From the NCBI GenBank assembly GCA_019752045.1, contig JAIEMP010000004.1, positions 310,001 to 374,000 on the forward strand: DNA of 64,000 nt. The letters run 5' to 3'. Under the pieces are notes generated by a model that worked only from the letters and a program-made list of their open reading frames with translations, had not been told where the DNA came from and searched no databases. Positions 8,332 to 18,275 of the stretch are shown here, in pieces; within the stretch, counting starts at the first letter, position 1, and each line of letters begins with the position of its first letter. The stretch is from Chitinophagaceae bacterium. GTDB lineage: Bacteria; Bacteroidota; Bacteroidia; Chitinophagales; Chitinophagaceae. The position numbers and the translations under genes were made by a program.

Positions 8332-8982
8332 ATGGTTATTAATTTAAGTGAACAGCATTCGTTGGTAAGCAACTGGGTTGCTGAGTTAAGAGACACAGAA
8401 ATTCAGGTAGACCGTATGCGTTTCAGACGCAATCTGGAACGGATTGGTGAAGTGGCTGCTTACGAGATCAGCAAACTGCTGGCTTGGGAAGAGCGTGAAA
8501 TTACCACGCCACTCGGCACTTCGCCTTCAAAAATGCTCAAGGACCAGCCTGTGCTGGCTACAATATTACGGGCCGGTTTGCCGTTACACCAGGGGCTTTT
8601 GAATTATTTCGACCGGGCAGATAATGCGTTTATTTCAGCTTACCGTAAACATCACAGGGATGGTACATTTGAAATAAGTCTGGATTATGTGAGCTGTCCC
8701 AGTTTAGAAAACAGGGTGGTGATTGTTGCAGACCCCATGCTGGCTACCGGCAGTTCGCTGGTAAAAACCATTCAGTATTTGAGAGATGAAGGAAAGCCTT
8801 CAGAAATACATATTGTTTGCGCCATTGCCTGTACTGTAGGGATTGAGTATGTGCACCGCAGCGAACCTAAAGTAAAGATCTGGTGTGGTGCCATTGACGA
8901 TGAATTAACGGCAAAGGGTTATATTGTACCCGGACTTGGTGATGCAGGTGATCTTGCTTACGGAACCAAACAGCAGATGTAA
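8332..8982 (+). CDS. upp: Uracil phosphoribosyltransferase
   Basis: Converts uracil and PRPP to UMP in pyrimidine salvage, in the cytoplasm. The PRPP-binding loop is VVIVADPMLATGSSL, and the uracil-binding C-terminal region has GYIVPGLGDAGDLAYGT. ILRAGLPLHQG is also typical. The frame is open back to 8266, but the ATG at 8332 (MVINLSEQHSL) gives 216 residues, the usual family length of about 210. The gene stands alone, diverging from the AnmK-like gene. Confidence 0.92.
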   Translation: MVINLSEQHSLVSNWVAELRDTEIQVDRMRFRRNLERIGEVAAYEISKLLAWEEREITTPLGTSPSKMLKDQPVLATILRAGLPLHQGLLNYFDRADNAFISAYRKHHRDGTFEISLDYVSCPSLENRVVIVADPMLATGSSLVKTIQYLRDEGKPSEIHIVCAIACTVGIEYVHRSEPKVKIWCGAIDDELTAKGYIVPGLGDAGDLAYGTKQQM

Positions 8983-8994
8983 AAATCAGTTGCC

Positions 8995-9108
8995 AAGTTT
9001 AAAGTTGATGGTTTAATGTTTAAAGTTGGGATGTTCATTGTGGTTCACTTTTGGGAGAATGGTTGATCTGCGAAAACCTTAAACCTTCAACATAAAACCT
9101 TAAACCTG
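8995..9108. repeat. Imperfect inverted repeat of AAGTTTAAAG-type motifs
   Basis: Tandem GTTTAAAGTTG motifs at 8995-9030 face their reverse complements (AACCTTAAACC) at 9075-9108. This intergenic repeat between upp and porP/sprF could fold into a long A/U-rich stem and may terminate upp transcription. Confidence 0.5.
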
Positions 9109-9162
9109 TATTATAAGCAGCTAATCATTATTGAAAGACGTCTTACATAACAACCGCCTCTG

Positions 9163-10176
9163 ATGAGAAAATTTTTAATTACTCTTTCGCTGATTTTTTT
9201 TGGATTGCATGTATATGCACAGGATCCGAATTTCTCACAATTCTTTGCTTCTCCTTTAACACTCAATCCTGCATTAACAGGTAAGTTTAACGGTGCAGTC
9301 CGTGTTGCAGGCAACTATCGCAATCAATGGCCCACAATCAATAATGCATTCCGCACCGGAACCGTATCAGCAGATTTTGGCATACTGCCCAACCGCATAC
9401 CTGAAGTTGATCAGTTTGGTGTAGGTGTGATGGGGATGTATGATGTAAATGGAGATGGAGTGATGAAGAACAGTTATATCTCCGGTTCACTTGCTTACCA
9501 TAAAGGCTTAGATGAAAACGGGTATCACCAAATTGGTGCAGGCTTCAGTGGCACGTATGCTCAGCTACGGTTGGATGCCAGTAAACTTGATTTTGCAGAT
9601 GAGTTAACCAGTTTGGGTTTTACAGGCAATACCGCCGAAATTTTTGCATCCGGTGGTTTTTTTAACATCAACTATGCCGATGTAAATGCAGGGTTTGTAT
9701 ATAACGGTGCCACCAACGATTATAACAATTTTTATGTGGGCGTATCCATGTATCATATCAACCGCCCCAAAGTAAGTTTTCAGGGTGCTACGTATAATTT
9801 GAATCCACGTTATACTGTGCATGGTGGAGGATATTTTCCTGTTGCTGATGCCACTACGTTGTTTGTAAGTGCCAATCATCAGCGCCAGTCAGGTGCTTCA
9901 GAAACCATGCTGGGTGCAGCGCTTGGTCTTACCGTGAATGATGATTTTGATAACCCCACCGATGTTTATGCAGGTGCATGGTTTCGTGTAGGCGATGCCA
10001 TTATTCCTTATGCAGGTCTTGAATTCGGCAGTTACCGTTTTGGTATTTCGTATGATGTAAACATTTCAAGATTAGCTGCTGCATCACGCCGCAGAGGTGG
10101 TATTGAACTGTCGCTTATCTGGATCAAAAAACACAGCGATCCCAACAAAAAGAAATTAAACTGTCCACGGTTTTAA
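9163..10176 (+). CDS. PorP/SprF family type IX secretion system membrane protein
   Basis: A 337-residue protein with signal peptide MRKFLITLSLIFFGLHVYAQ and the family opening DPNFSQFFASPLTLNPALTG. The rest is repeated glycine-aromatic beta strands of an outer-membrane barrel. PorP/SprF proteins act with type IX secretion and some are paired with particular secreted substrates. No substrate gene adjoins this one, but a protein with a type IX sorting domain lies at 60569-63547. It is transcribed alone and converges on the DUF4394 gene. Confidence 0.88.
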   Translation: MRKFLITLSLIFFGLHVYAQDPNFSQFFASPLTLNPALTGKFNGAVRVAGNYRNQWPTINNAFRTGTVSADFGILPNRIPEVDQFGVGVMGMYDVNGDGVMKNSYISGSLAYHKGLDENGYHQIGAGFSGTYAQLRLDASKLDFADELTSLGFTGNTAEIFASGGFFNINYADVNAGFVYNGATNDYNNFYVGVSMYHINRPKVSFQGATYNLNPRYTVHGGGYFPVADATTLFVSANHQRQSGASETMLGAALGLTVNDDFDNPTDVYAGAWFRVGDAIIPYAGLEFGSYRFGISYDVNISRLAAASRRRGGIELSLIWIKKHSDPNKKKLNCPRF

Positions 10177-10284
10177 ACTTCATTTCTTTCCTTTTCATTT
10201 TACTTGTTCAAAAACCTGCTGTCAATTAATTGCTGCAATTGGTTGCTGCAATATTTTTTTCTGTTGATGATTCTTGCAAAAAAA

Positions 10285-10306
10285 AAGCAGGGCCGTAGCC
10301 CTGCTT
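10285..10306 (-). terminator. Rho-independent terminator of the DUF4394 gene
   Basis: AAGCAGGGC-CGTA-GCCCTGCTT, a 9-bp stem with A residues at its left, which is a U tract on the minus strand. It lies just after the DUF4394 stop. Confidence 0.75.
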
Positions 10307-10331
10307 ACACTCAAAACAAACACACGATTGA

Positions 10332-11867
10332 TTAAAAACCGAGCCCTATTGTAAATGCCGTAATTGCTCCGCCACTGAATTCAAAATTACCGGGAGCAGG
10401 TGATGCAGATCCGTTCATTAAATTCACTTTGTAAATACGTGTTTTATTATCTGCAGTTAACACAGCCCATGCATTGTTGCTGGTACCGCCAATATCAAAA
10501 CCTGATATGCTTTGTGCATTTAAACCCAGCGGACCAATTTCAACCAGTGTGCCACCGTTTGGCGGATCCTGTTTAAATAATTTATCTGAGCTTGCATCCA
10601 TATCAAATAATACGGTTGTAGTTGCGCCTGCAAAGTTGTTGGTATAAGCAACTGCAGTGATCATTGCCGGTTCGGGGTTGATATTTACATCCGTAGCAGC
10701 AATGGCACCTGTAATGGGGTGAACACGAAGGTTTAATCCTGTATTGCCCACGATGCGGATACGATCAACTGTTGGGTTGAAATCAAACCCAAACTCTGTA
10801 CCTGTTAATAAACTTACAAACTGACCACCAACTGCTGCTGCAGCTCCGTTCGATGTATTAATGGTATATAATCTACTTGTGCTTCCAAGCGCATACAGTT
10901 GGCCGTTAGCAGGACGAAAATCTAAACCTACAATCGTTTCACCACTCATGGTTCCTGTAATGGTTTTACTTACAGGTACCGGTGCTTCAGGATTAAAGAT
11001 TAATAAAGCAGTGCCGTTCTGAACAGCAAATGCAACAGGGTTTGTTTGAATGGCAATACCTGTAACACTTGTTACGCTACCACCTAAAGCGCCAACATTT
11101 ACAGCTTTACCTGTCATGAGATCAATGGTAAAAACAGATGGCTTTCCTGCTTCATCATTATACACAGCAAGTCCTGTATTGGTGGTTGCATCAATATCAA
11201 ATTCACCACTACCCGAAAGATCAACACCTAAACTTCCAACTACTACAAGACCACCTGCATTTGGCGGATCCTGTTTGTACAGGATATCGTTTTGCACATC
11301 CAGATCAAACAACGCAGTTGTAGCTGCACCTGCTTTATTTTCTGTATATGCAGCGCCGGTAATATTTCCATTTACCGTACCACCAATATTAATCATGCCA
11401 TCTGTTGCAACAACAGTTCCTGTTTCAGGATTGAGACGAATGTTTTGTCCGCCTGTAGAAATTAAACGGATACGATCTACTGTTGGGTTAAAATCGAAAG
11501 CTGCTACATTGCCTGCCAAAGCAGGAGAAAACGCTCCAGTGCCAATAGCTCTTGATTCGCCTGATGTTGTGTTAATAACATAGATGCGGCTGCTGCTTCC
11601 TACACCATATAATTGTCCGGTGGCCGGGCGAAAATCAATGGCGAGCATTGTTTCGGAAGTTTGTAAACCGGAGATCATTACGTTTGAAATGGGAGTGCCC
11701 GGTTTCATAGCATCGTACTTAACGAGCATGTTTGTAGATGCAAGTGCGAAGAATTCGATCTTGGGGCCTTGGGGATTATTCTTTACTACATCTTTTACTT
11801 TGCCACAACTTAAGGCAAAGAGACATAGCGCAGACAGCAAAAAGCTGTACGATGTTTTCAATTTCAT
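10332..11867 (-). CDS. DUF4394 lipoprotein with two tandem domains
   Basis: A 511-residue protein with a lipoprotein signal (LLSALCLFALSCGK). Two tandem copies of the DUF4394 beta-propeller-like domain follow (about 35-275 and 280-511). Each has LxxIDFRPATGQLYGVGSSSRIY, then FDFNPTVDRIR and LFDxDxxxDxLxKQDPPN; the second copy repeats these as LDFRPANGQLYALG and FGFDFNPTVDRIRIV. The family function is unknown. It should be anchored to the outer membrane or exported. It is monocistronic. Confidence 0.85.
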   Translation of the reverse strand: MKLKTSYSFLLSALCLFALSCGKVKDVVKNNPQGPKIEFFALASTNMLVKYDAMKPGTPISNVMISGLQTSETMLAIDFRPATGQLYGVGSSSRIYVINTTSGESRAIGTGAFSPALAGNVAAFDFNPTVDRIRLISTGGQNIRLNPETGTVVATDGMINIGGTVNGNITGAAYTENKAGAATTALFDLDVQNDILYKQDPPNAGGLVVVGSLGVDLSGSGEFDIDATTNTGLAVYNDEAGKPSVFTIDLMTGKAVNVGALGGSVTSVTGIAIQTNPVAFAVQNGTALLIFNPEAPVPVSKTITGTMSGETIVGLDFRPANGQLYALGSTSRLYTINTSNGAAAAVGGQFVSLLTGTEFGFDFNPTVDRIRIVGNTGLNLRVHPITGAIAATDVNINPEPAMITAVAYTNNFAGATTTVLFDMDASSDKLFKQDPPNGGTLVEIGPLGLNAQSISGFDIGGTSNNAWAVLTADNKTRIYKVNLMNGSASPAPGNFEFSGGAITAFTIGLGF

Positions 11868-12011
11868 ATTAAGGTAGTTTAGGCCTTAATTACGAAAAGG
11901 AAGAAAGCACGGATTGCAAATTTTGTAAATGAGTTTTTTTCTGAAAGCCCGTAAACCATCCTGAAGATAAACTGATCTTTTTATTTCTCTACGAATGAAG
12001 GGTTACATCTT

Positions 12012-13478
12012 TTACCTCTTCATTACTACTCCCATGACCATTGGTAATACAAACCAGCAGAACAATGTAATTAAAATAATACTAATGATGTTCATAGCAA
12101 AGCCTGCACGGATCATGTCTTTCAATTTTATATGACCACTGCTGAATACAATGGCATTGGGCGGTGTACCCATGGGCATCATAGCGGCAGCACTTGCAGC
12201 GAGAGTCATTGGAATTCCAAGTAATAAAGGATCGAGATGTAACGCATCAGCAAGCGAAGCCAAAACCGGCGATAATACAATCACCTGCGCCACATTACTC
12301 ATCACTTCACTTAAGAAAATAGAAATCAATACAATCATTAATACCAGACCTAATCCGTTAATATGACTGAAGCCCGCCAGCCAGTTACCCACCTGTGCCA
12401 TCACGCCTGCTTTCTCTAACGAATTAGCCAATGCAATACCACCACCAAACAACAGTAATATGCCCCAGGCCATTTTAGAGGTATCGGCCCATTCAAGAAT
12501 CATCAACGGTTTGTTTTCTTTTTTTATTCCGCTTGGTGTGGCAAACAAAGCCAAGGCACCAAAGATGGCAATCATATTATCATCCAGTTTAAACCAGTTG
12601 AGTTGATTGAGCAAATCTTTTGTAATCCACAACAAAGCAGTTGTAACAAATATGATCAGTACTCTTTTTTCTGTTGGAGATAATTTGCCTAATGCGTTTA
12701 TTTCATCATTGATATAGTTGTTGGCTTCAGTGCTGTTTTTAATACGGCTCGGGAATAACCATTTTGCCAACACCCAATATAAAGCGGCTAATAATAAAAC
12801 AGCCAATGGTGTACAAACCAGCATCCAGTCAATAAACTGAACGGTGTAATTATATTTCTTTTCGATATAACCAACAAACGCAACGTTAGGAGGTGTGCCA
12901 ATGATAGTTGCCATACCGCCAATATTGCTGGCGTAGGCAATCACCAGCATGAGTACCATTGAAAAATTCATGATACTTGTGCCCGGTTGCTGATGTTCTT
13001 TCATCACGGCAATTACACTGAGTGCAATGGGAAACATCATCATGGTGGTGGCGGTATTACTTAACCACATACTGAGAAAGCCGGTAGCTAAAATAAAACC
13101 AAGAATAATCCGGTCGCCGCTTGTACCGGTGCGTTTAACAATGTGTAAGGCAATGCGTTTGTGTAAATTCCATTTTTCAATCGCTAATCCAATCATGAAA
13201 CCACCCATGAATAAAAAAATCACAGGGTTGCTGTATGCTTTGCTGGTTTCTTCAATAGTGCCAATGTTAAATAAGGGATGGAGCACCAGCGGAATTAAAG
13301 CTACAGCCGGCATGGGCATTGCTTCGGCAATCCACCAGGTAATCATGAGTACAGCAACTGCCACAGCCTTGTTGGCACCTGCATCTAATGCAAAGGGATT
13401 AAACAAATAGCAGGCAAGTGATAAGAGAATGCCCGATAAAAAAGAAAGGATGAATTGATTTTTTTTGATCCACTCCAT
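12012..13478 (-). CDS. SLC13/DASS family sodium-coupled anion transporter
   Basis: A 488-residue inner-membrane protein with about 11-12 hydrophobic helices. The two signature substrate/sodium-binding loops are present: SNTATTMMM near residue 140 and GTPPNAIVF near 438; IIGTPPNVAF near 192 is also typical. Relatives carry dicarboxylates such as succinate, or sulfate, with sodium; the substrate here cannot be told from sequence. It lies between convergent and divergent unrelated genes. Confidence 0.85.
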   Translation of the reverse strand: MEWIKKNQFILSFLSGILLSLACYLFNPFALDAGANKAVAVAVLMITWWIAEAMPMPAVALIPLVLHPLFNIGTIEETSKAYSNPVIFLFMGGFMIGLAIEKWNLHKRIALHIVKRTGTSGDRIILGFILATGFLSMWLSNTATTMMMFPIALSVIAVMKEHQQPGTSIMNFSMVLMLVIAYASNIGGMATIIGTPPNVAFVGYIEKKYNYTVQFIDWMLVCTPLAVLLLAALYWVLAKWLFPSRIKNSTEANNYINDEINALGKLSPTEKRVLIIFVTTALLWITKDLLNQLNWFKLDDNMIAIFGALALFATPSGIKKENKPLMILEWADTSKMAWGILLLFGGGIALANSLEKAGVMAQVGNWLAGFSHINGLGLVLMIVLISIFLSEVMSNVAQVIVLSPVLASLADALHLDPLLLGIPMTLAASAAAMMPMGTPPNAIVFSSGHIKLKDMIRAGFAMNIISIILITLFCWFVLPMVMGVVMKR

Positions 13479-13615
13479 GAGATAAAAATAACGGGAAAAA
13501 TGATTTTAAAAATGAATCATTTGATTTAGAAAATTATTTGCTCAGAAATAGCAAAGGAGCAATCAACAGATGACATTTTTTTCTTCCCGTCTTCCATCCT
13601 TACCGGCCATTCCAT

Positions 13616-14239
13616 TCAAAGCAACAAAACCCCTTCCTTATTAAATGTATGTTTACTCACATGCTGATTGCCAGGGATAAAAAAACGGTATAACCATTCT
13701 GCATGTTCAGCTGCATAATCTACTCCAATACGTTTAGAGGCTGCCACATTAAACCCATTTGTTCCATCATCAGCCAAATAAAGTTGCCTGCTTTGCAGAT
13801 CAAGTCCGTTGTGTTTGGTGAAGATTCCTAATGCTTTGCTTGCATTGCCTGGGCCCCGGCCCAGGGATGCATCCGGCTTTTTTTTATTACACCGCATCAG
13901 CATTGTGTCAATCCCTTCCAAAGGTTCTATGCCACGGATCAACACTGCATCGGGATGATTGGTTGTATTACAAACTACATTAAAGAGATGATGAATGCCA
14001 TAACAGAGATACACGTATGCATGACCTGCATCGCCAAACATAATCTCAGTGCGGTTGGTTCTTCTGTTGTTGTATGCATGTGATGCTTTGTCAATGATTC
14101 CTGCATACGCTTCTGTTTCTACTATGCGCCCGGTTGTGTATATGCCTTCAAATTTAGTAACAACAATTTTGCCCAGCAGTTCCTTTGCGATCTGCATCAC
14201 ATCGGTACGTACATAAAAATCTCTGCCAAGCTTTTGCAT
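13616..14239 (-). CDS. mpg: DNA-3-methyladenine glycosylase (AAG/MPG family)
   Basis: Removes alkylated purines in base excision repair. Family motifs include LGKIVV, the catalytic glutamate in GRIVETEAYAG, the YVYLCYGIHHLFNVV segment, and RGPGNASKALGI near the DNA-intercalating region. The frame is open to 14287, but MQKLGRDFYVRTDV at 14239 is the likely start and avoids a large overlap with the divergent EI24 gene. That start gives 207 residues, normal for the family. Confidence 0.88.
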   Translation of the reverse strand: MQKLGRDFYVRTDVMQIAKELLGKIVVTKFEGIYTTGRIVETEAYAGIIDKASHAYNNRRTNRTEIMFGDAGHAYVYLCYGIHHLFNVVCNTTNHPDAVLIRGIEPLEGIDTMLMRCNKKKPDASLGRGPGNASKALGIFTKHNGLDLQSRQLYLADDGTNGFNVAASKRIGVDYAAEHAEWLYRFFIPGNQHVSKHTFNKEGVLLL

Positions 14240-14306
14240 TTTGTTGTATTTTGCTGACTCGCCTGTTGAACACCCTTTATTGTTCATTCATTTAAAATGT
14301 AAACGC

Positions 14307-15068
14307 TTGCTAAAGGAACTCGTTATTGCAATACAGGCTTACTTCAGAGCACATCAATTTATTGTGAAGCACAAGTTATGGAAATGGATTTTTATTCCGG
14401 GCTTCATTTACATGCTGATGTTTATGGCAGGGATGTGGCTGTTCTGGAATTCAAGTACTGATTTTCTGGATTGGTTATTTAATGTAGTCGGCATCAAGAG
14501 CTGGCTCGATTCAATGAACAACAGTTTTTTGAATTATCTGTTTATTACAGGTACCATCATTGTGCGACTGATACTTCTGTTCTTTTATTTTTCGTTGTTC
14601 AAGTTTTTATTCCTCATTGCAGGCTCGCCTGTATTTGCATACCTCAGTGAAAAAACAGAAAGTATTATTGACGGAAAAGAATATCCCTTCAACATGAAGC
14701 AGTTACTTACAGATATTATGCGTGCTGTTCGGTTGGCTTTACGCAATACCTTATGGCAAACCGTTTATACAATCAGTATCCTGCTACTTGCATTAATACC
14801 TGTGGTGGGTTGGTTCAGTCCTCTGATTGCGTTTATGGTTGAATGTTACTATTATGGTTTTTCGATGCTGGATTACAGTGCCGAGCGTCATAAACTTTCA
14901 CCTGCACAAAGCATTTCTTTTATTACACAACGCAGAGGACTTGCAATTGGAAACGGTATGGTATTTTTTTTCATGCACCTTGTACCAATTATTGGCTGGA
15001 TCTTAGCACCGGCTTATGCAGTGATTGCTGCAACTTTAAGTCTCTATCATCAAAACGATAATCCCTGA
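14307..15068 (+). CDS. EI24 domain membrane protein
   Basis: About 253 residues with four to six membrane segments (WIFIPGFIYMLMFMAGMWLF, ITGTIIVRLILLFFYFS, ILLLALIPVVGWFSPLIAF and a final FFFMHLVPIIGWILAPAYA). The amphipathic AYLSEKTE...DGKEYPF region is typical of the EI24/CysZ-like family. CysZ relatives help sulfate uptake, but Bacteroidota members are uncharacterised. An upstream ATG at 14241 would overlap mpg, so TTG at 14307 (MLKELVIAIQAYFRAH) is preferred because it matches how relatives begin. The stop overlaps the next start by one base (TGATG), indicating translational coupling. Confidence 0.75.
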   Translation: MLKELVIAIQAYFRAHQFIVKHKLWKWIFIPGFIYMLMFMAGMWLFWNSSTDFLDWLFNVVGIKSWLDSMNNSFLNYLFITGTIIVRLILLFFYFSLFKFLFLIAGSPVFAYLSEKTESIIDGKEYPFNMKQLLTDIMRAVRLALRNTLWQTVYTISILLLALIPVVGWFSPLIAFMVECYYYGFSMLDYSAERHKLSPAQSISFITQRRGLAIGNGMVFFFMHLVPIIGWILAPAYAVIAATLSLYHQNDNP

Positions 15069-15763
15069 TGGCAACAGTTTATCTGATACCTGCTCCTTTA
15101 GATGAAGAAAGTACAACAGCCATTCCCGCTTATATTCTTGATGCAGTAAAACAATGCAATGTATTTTTTGTGGAGAATGAACGCACGGCAAGACGCTATT
15201 TAAAAAAATTAGATAAAGCCATTGTGATTGATGCGTATGAATGGTTTGCCATTCACAAAGCAGAAGCACAGGTAAAGAATCAGTTTATTCAAAAACTGAA
15301 AGCCGGTAAAACCATTGGCATTATCAGTGAAGCAGGTTGCCCCGGTATTGCAGATCCCGGGCAGGTGTTGATAGAAGCGGCACATCAACAAGGCGCAACC
15401 ATCAAACCTTTGGTTGGACCAAGCTCCATTTTATTAGCTGTGATGGCAAGTGGCATGAACGGGCAACAGTTTTCTTTCGTTGGATATTTGCCCATTGAAG
15501 AACCGCAACGAAAAAGAAAATTAAATCAGCTGGAAGACCTTTCTGCTAAGTTTCAAAGTACACAGATATTTATTGAAACACCTTACAGGAATAATCAATT
15601 ACTTGAAACCATTATAAAAAGTTGCAAACCGCAAACCAGGATATGTATTGCCGCTAATTTAACCACAGCAAATGAAATGATTCAAACCAAAACCGTGGCT
15701 GAATGGAAAAAAAGCATACCTGATTTACACAAACAACAGGTGATCTTTTGTTTAATGAGTTGA
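15068..15763 (+). CDS. RsmI-like SAM-dependent methyltransferase
   Basis: A 231-residue tetrapyrrole-methylase-fold protein: LIPAPLDEEST at the N-terminus, the SAM-binding ISEAGCPGIADPGQVL motif near residue 98, VGPSSILLAVMASG, and FVGYLPIEEPQRKRKL. RsmI proteins methylate the 2'-OH of C1402 in 16S rRNA. This is the shorter form common in Bacteroidota, without the long C-terminal domain, so the rRNA target is family inference. It is translationally coupled to the EI24 gene. Confidence 0.82.
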   Translation: MATVYLIPAPLDEESTTAIPAYILDAVKQCNVFFVENERTARRYLKKLDKAIVIDAYEWFAIHKAEAQVKNQFIQKLKAGKTIGIISEAGCPGIADPGQVLIEAAHQQGATIKPLVGPSSILLAVMASGMNGQQFSFVGYLPIEEPQRKRKLNQLEDLSAKFQSTQIFIETPYRNNQLLETIIKSCKPQTRICIAANLTTANEMIQTKTVAEWKKSIPDLHKQQVIFCLMS

Positions 15764-15767
15764 TGAA

Positions 15768-16133
15768 TCAGTCCTCTGCACTTACACTGTCTACAATATA
15801 GTGTGTATCTCCACGCCAGGGTAAACTGCCTTTTTTTTCTTCGTAATGTACCGTTACCATTCTGCCCTGCAGCAGTTCCATTTTTTTAGCGGTTGCTTTA
15901 TGTACAACCGAAAATAGAAATTTCTCACTGGCCAGTGTTGTATTGTTATTGCTGCGGATACTGCTCAGGATCATTTCTCCCTCGTAGGTTTTAAACATGG
16001 TTCCTTTGTAAGAAAATTTCTGCAGCAATCCGCTGCGGTAACCGGTGCTGTAAGTAAAAGCATATTTCCAGTAAATAAAACCGGCAAGAAACAAAATGAT
16101 GATGACCGAAGCGATACCTAAAAATTTACGCAT
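15768..16133 (-). CDS. Single-pass membrane protein, unknown
   Basis: A 121-residue protein. The N-terminus (FLGIASVIIILFLAGFIYWKYAF) is a membrane anchor. The remaining ~95 residues resemble a small extracytoplasmic domain (GYRSGLLQKFSYKGTMFKTYEGEMIL ... VTVHYEEKK). This matches a family of short hypothetical proteins in Bacteroidota, with no function known to me. It converges on the rsmI-like gene with a 4-base gap. Confidence 0.65.
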   Translation of the reverse strand: MRKFLGIASVIIILFLAGFIYWKYAFTYSTGYRSGLLQKFSYKGTMFKTYEGEMILSSIRSNNNTTLASEKFLFSVVHKATAKKMELLQGRMVTVHYEEKKGSLPWRGDTHYIVDSVSAED

Positions 16134-16354
16134 GTGTGTTGATTTGTTGCGCTAATGTAAAACTTGTTGTGCTATTATTGAATGATATCATTACTGATAT
16201 TCCTGTGTTCTTTGTGCGTCCTTTGTGCCCTTTGTGGTTCATATTTATTTTTTTTGGGTTTATTGCTCACATCTACCAGTACAAAAATGCAATAGGAATT
16301 AAATTAGTTTGAACGAAATGACATCATGCAAACGATTTATCCTGTCTTATTCCT

Positions 16355-18037
16355 TTATACTAATTGAAACCTGTCTCCATCAAACACACCCAAATCGCTG
16401 AGCTTCAGATGTGGTATTACCAGCAGGCCCATAAATGACAATGTCATAAACGGAGCTGATAAAGTTGAACCCAGCTCTTTTGCTGCACGATCTATAGCAC
16501 TGTAAGCTTCTGCTACTTTATATCCATCATCTGTACTCATTAATCCGCCAACAGGTAAGGGTAACAGATATTCATTGCTTCCGTCAACAACACTTACACC
16601 TCCTTTTGAGCCAATCACCAGATTAACAGCTTTACAAATACTTGTTGCATCTGCACCAACTGCAATAATATTATGACTGTCGTGTGCAACAGAAGAAGCA
16701 ATAGCACCTTTTTTCAATCCAAAGTTTTTTACAAAACATTTTGCTACAGGTGCATTGTTGTAGCGATTTACCACAACCATGTACAGGAGATCTTTTTCTG
16801 TGTTTGCAAGTATGAGATCATTCTCTATCTCAAAAGAAGAAATAGGTACAATCAGTTTGTTGGTGATGAGCTGGCCGTCCATCGCTTCCACCACATATGC
16901 CTGTTCAAGGTTTTCTTCATCTGCATGTCCGAATTTATTGAGATGAAATTCAAATTCGTTTTCTGCTTTCTCATCGCAGTTGAAATTGTTGATGGCTGAT
17001 GACTCACGGCTAACGATCAACGACTTTCCTTTATCTGCTACAAGTTTACCATTGATATAGGTTTGCTGTACATTGAAATGCTTTAAATCATCAACAACTA
17101 TAAAATCAGCAGGGTCTCCTTCATGTAACAAACCCACATCTAATTTATAATGCAGTGCCGGCGTAACACAGGCAGCGATCAACACATCAAACACATTCAA
17201 TCCTTTGGCAACTGCTCTTGCACACAATTGGTTGATATGACCCTCCACCAAACTATCGGGATGTTTATCATCACTGCAAAGCATGATCATATCGGGATAT
17301 TCATCAATCAGTGAATACAATGCTTCAAAATTTTTTGCTGCACTTCCTTCACGGATAATGATCTTCATGCCATACTGCAGTTTATCTACAGCTTCTTCTT
17401 TAGTGAAACATTCATGGTCGGTGCTAATCCCTTCCCCGACATACCTTCTTGCATCCTCCCCCCTTAATCCCGGCGCATGTCCGTCAACCGGTTTGCCCAA
17501 TTCATGTGCAGCCTGTATTTTTTTCATCACTTTTTCATCTCCATGTAACACGCCGGGAAAATTCATCATTTCACTTAAATATTTTATATCGTCCCGTTGC
17601 AGTAATGTTTTTACATCAGCCGCATTTAAAACCGCACCCGCTGTTTCAAAAGAAGTAGCCGGCACACAGCTCGGTGCACCAAAGTTGAATTTAAACGGAA
17701 CGGTCTTTCCGTTTTCAATCATATAATCAACCCCCTGTATGCCGCAAACATTGGCAATTTCGTGTGGGTCACTTACCGTTGCAACTGTGCCATGTACCAC
17801 CGCCAGCTTGGCAAATTCTGCAGGAACCAGCATCGAACTTTCAATATGGATGTGGGCATCAATAAAACCGGGGAGAATGAAGCCCCCTCCAACTCCCCCG
17901 GAAGGGGGAGGGTCTTGCGTGTTATGGTTGAAACGTTTTATTTCTTTAATGATTCCATTTTCAACCACAACCTCACCCCAAAATATCTCTTTTGAAAAAA
18001 TATTGACGATGTTGCCTGCAACCTTAAACGTAGACAT
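16355..18037 (-). CDS. ade: Adenine deaminase
   Basis: A 560-residue amidohydrolase that deaminates adenine to hypoxanthine in purine salvage. Metal-binding motifs include GFIDAHIHIESSM (about residue 57), GHAPGLRG, TDHEC and LCSDDKHPDSL. The C-terminal domain (VAHDSHNIIAVGA, PLPVGGLMS) is typical of Ade. Residues 41-52 (QDPPPSGGVGGG) are encoded by a G+C-rich palindrome inserted in frame just before the first metal motif. It leaves all motifs intact, so the enzyme may still work. Monocistronic. Confidence 0.9.
   Translation of the reverse strand: MSTFKVAGNIVNIFSKEIFWGEVVVENGIIKEIKRFNHNTQDPPPSGGVGGGFILPGFIDAHIHIESSMLVPAEFAKLAVVHGTVATVSDPHEIANVCGIQGVDYMIENGKTVPFKFNFGAPSCVPATSFETAGAVLNAADVKTLLQRDDIKYLSEMMNFPGVLHGDEKVMKKIQAAHELGKPVDGHAPGLRGEDARRYVGEGISTDHECFTKEEAVDKLQYGMKIIIREGSAAKNFEALYSLIDEYPDMIMLCSDDKHPDSLVEGHINQLCARAVAKGLNVFDVLIAACVTPALHYKLDVGLLHEGDPADFIVVDDLKHFNVQQTYINGKLVADKGKSLIVSRESSAINNFNCDEKAENEFEFHLNKFGHADEENLEQAYVVEAMDGQLITNKLIVPISSFEIENDLILANTEKDLLYMVVVNRYNNAPVAKCFVKNFGLKKGAIASSVAHDSHNIIAVGADATSICKAVNLVIGSKGGVSVVDGSNEYLLPLPVGGLMSTDDGYKVAEAYSAIDRAAKELGSTLSAPFMTLSFMGLLVIPHLKLSDLGVFDGDRFQLV
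17882..17912. repeat. G+C-rich palindrome inside ade
   Basis: GCCCCCTCCAACTCCCCC followed by GGAAGGGGGAGGG forms a strong stem-loop. It belongs to the same general class as the palindromes at 35557-35759, 48119-48140 and 48298-48313. Confidence 0.7.
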
Positions 18038-18275
18038 AGCCTCTGGAATTAATAGTAAAATGAGGGTCCAAGATAAGGGGTTGAAATCAATTTCTGTCTG
18101 CTCCTCATTCGATGCATCAATTTTGTGTTAAATAAGGCTTGCGACAGCTGTTCAATAAAAAAAATCAGAAAAGAACTGTAACAATTTTCTTTTCTTTACA
18201 ACCAATAAAAAAATGAAACAATTGCCGGGTTTCCGGTCAACAGGTGTAACCATTCAAAACAATAAAAAAGAACAA

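Noticed and set aside
10332-11867. Plus-strand frames opposite the DUF4394 gene
   Set aside because: Long antisense frames arise from the repetitive composition of this gene; the minus-strand protein has two clear family domains and a lipobox.
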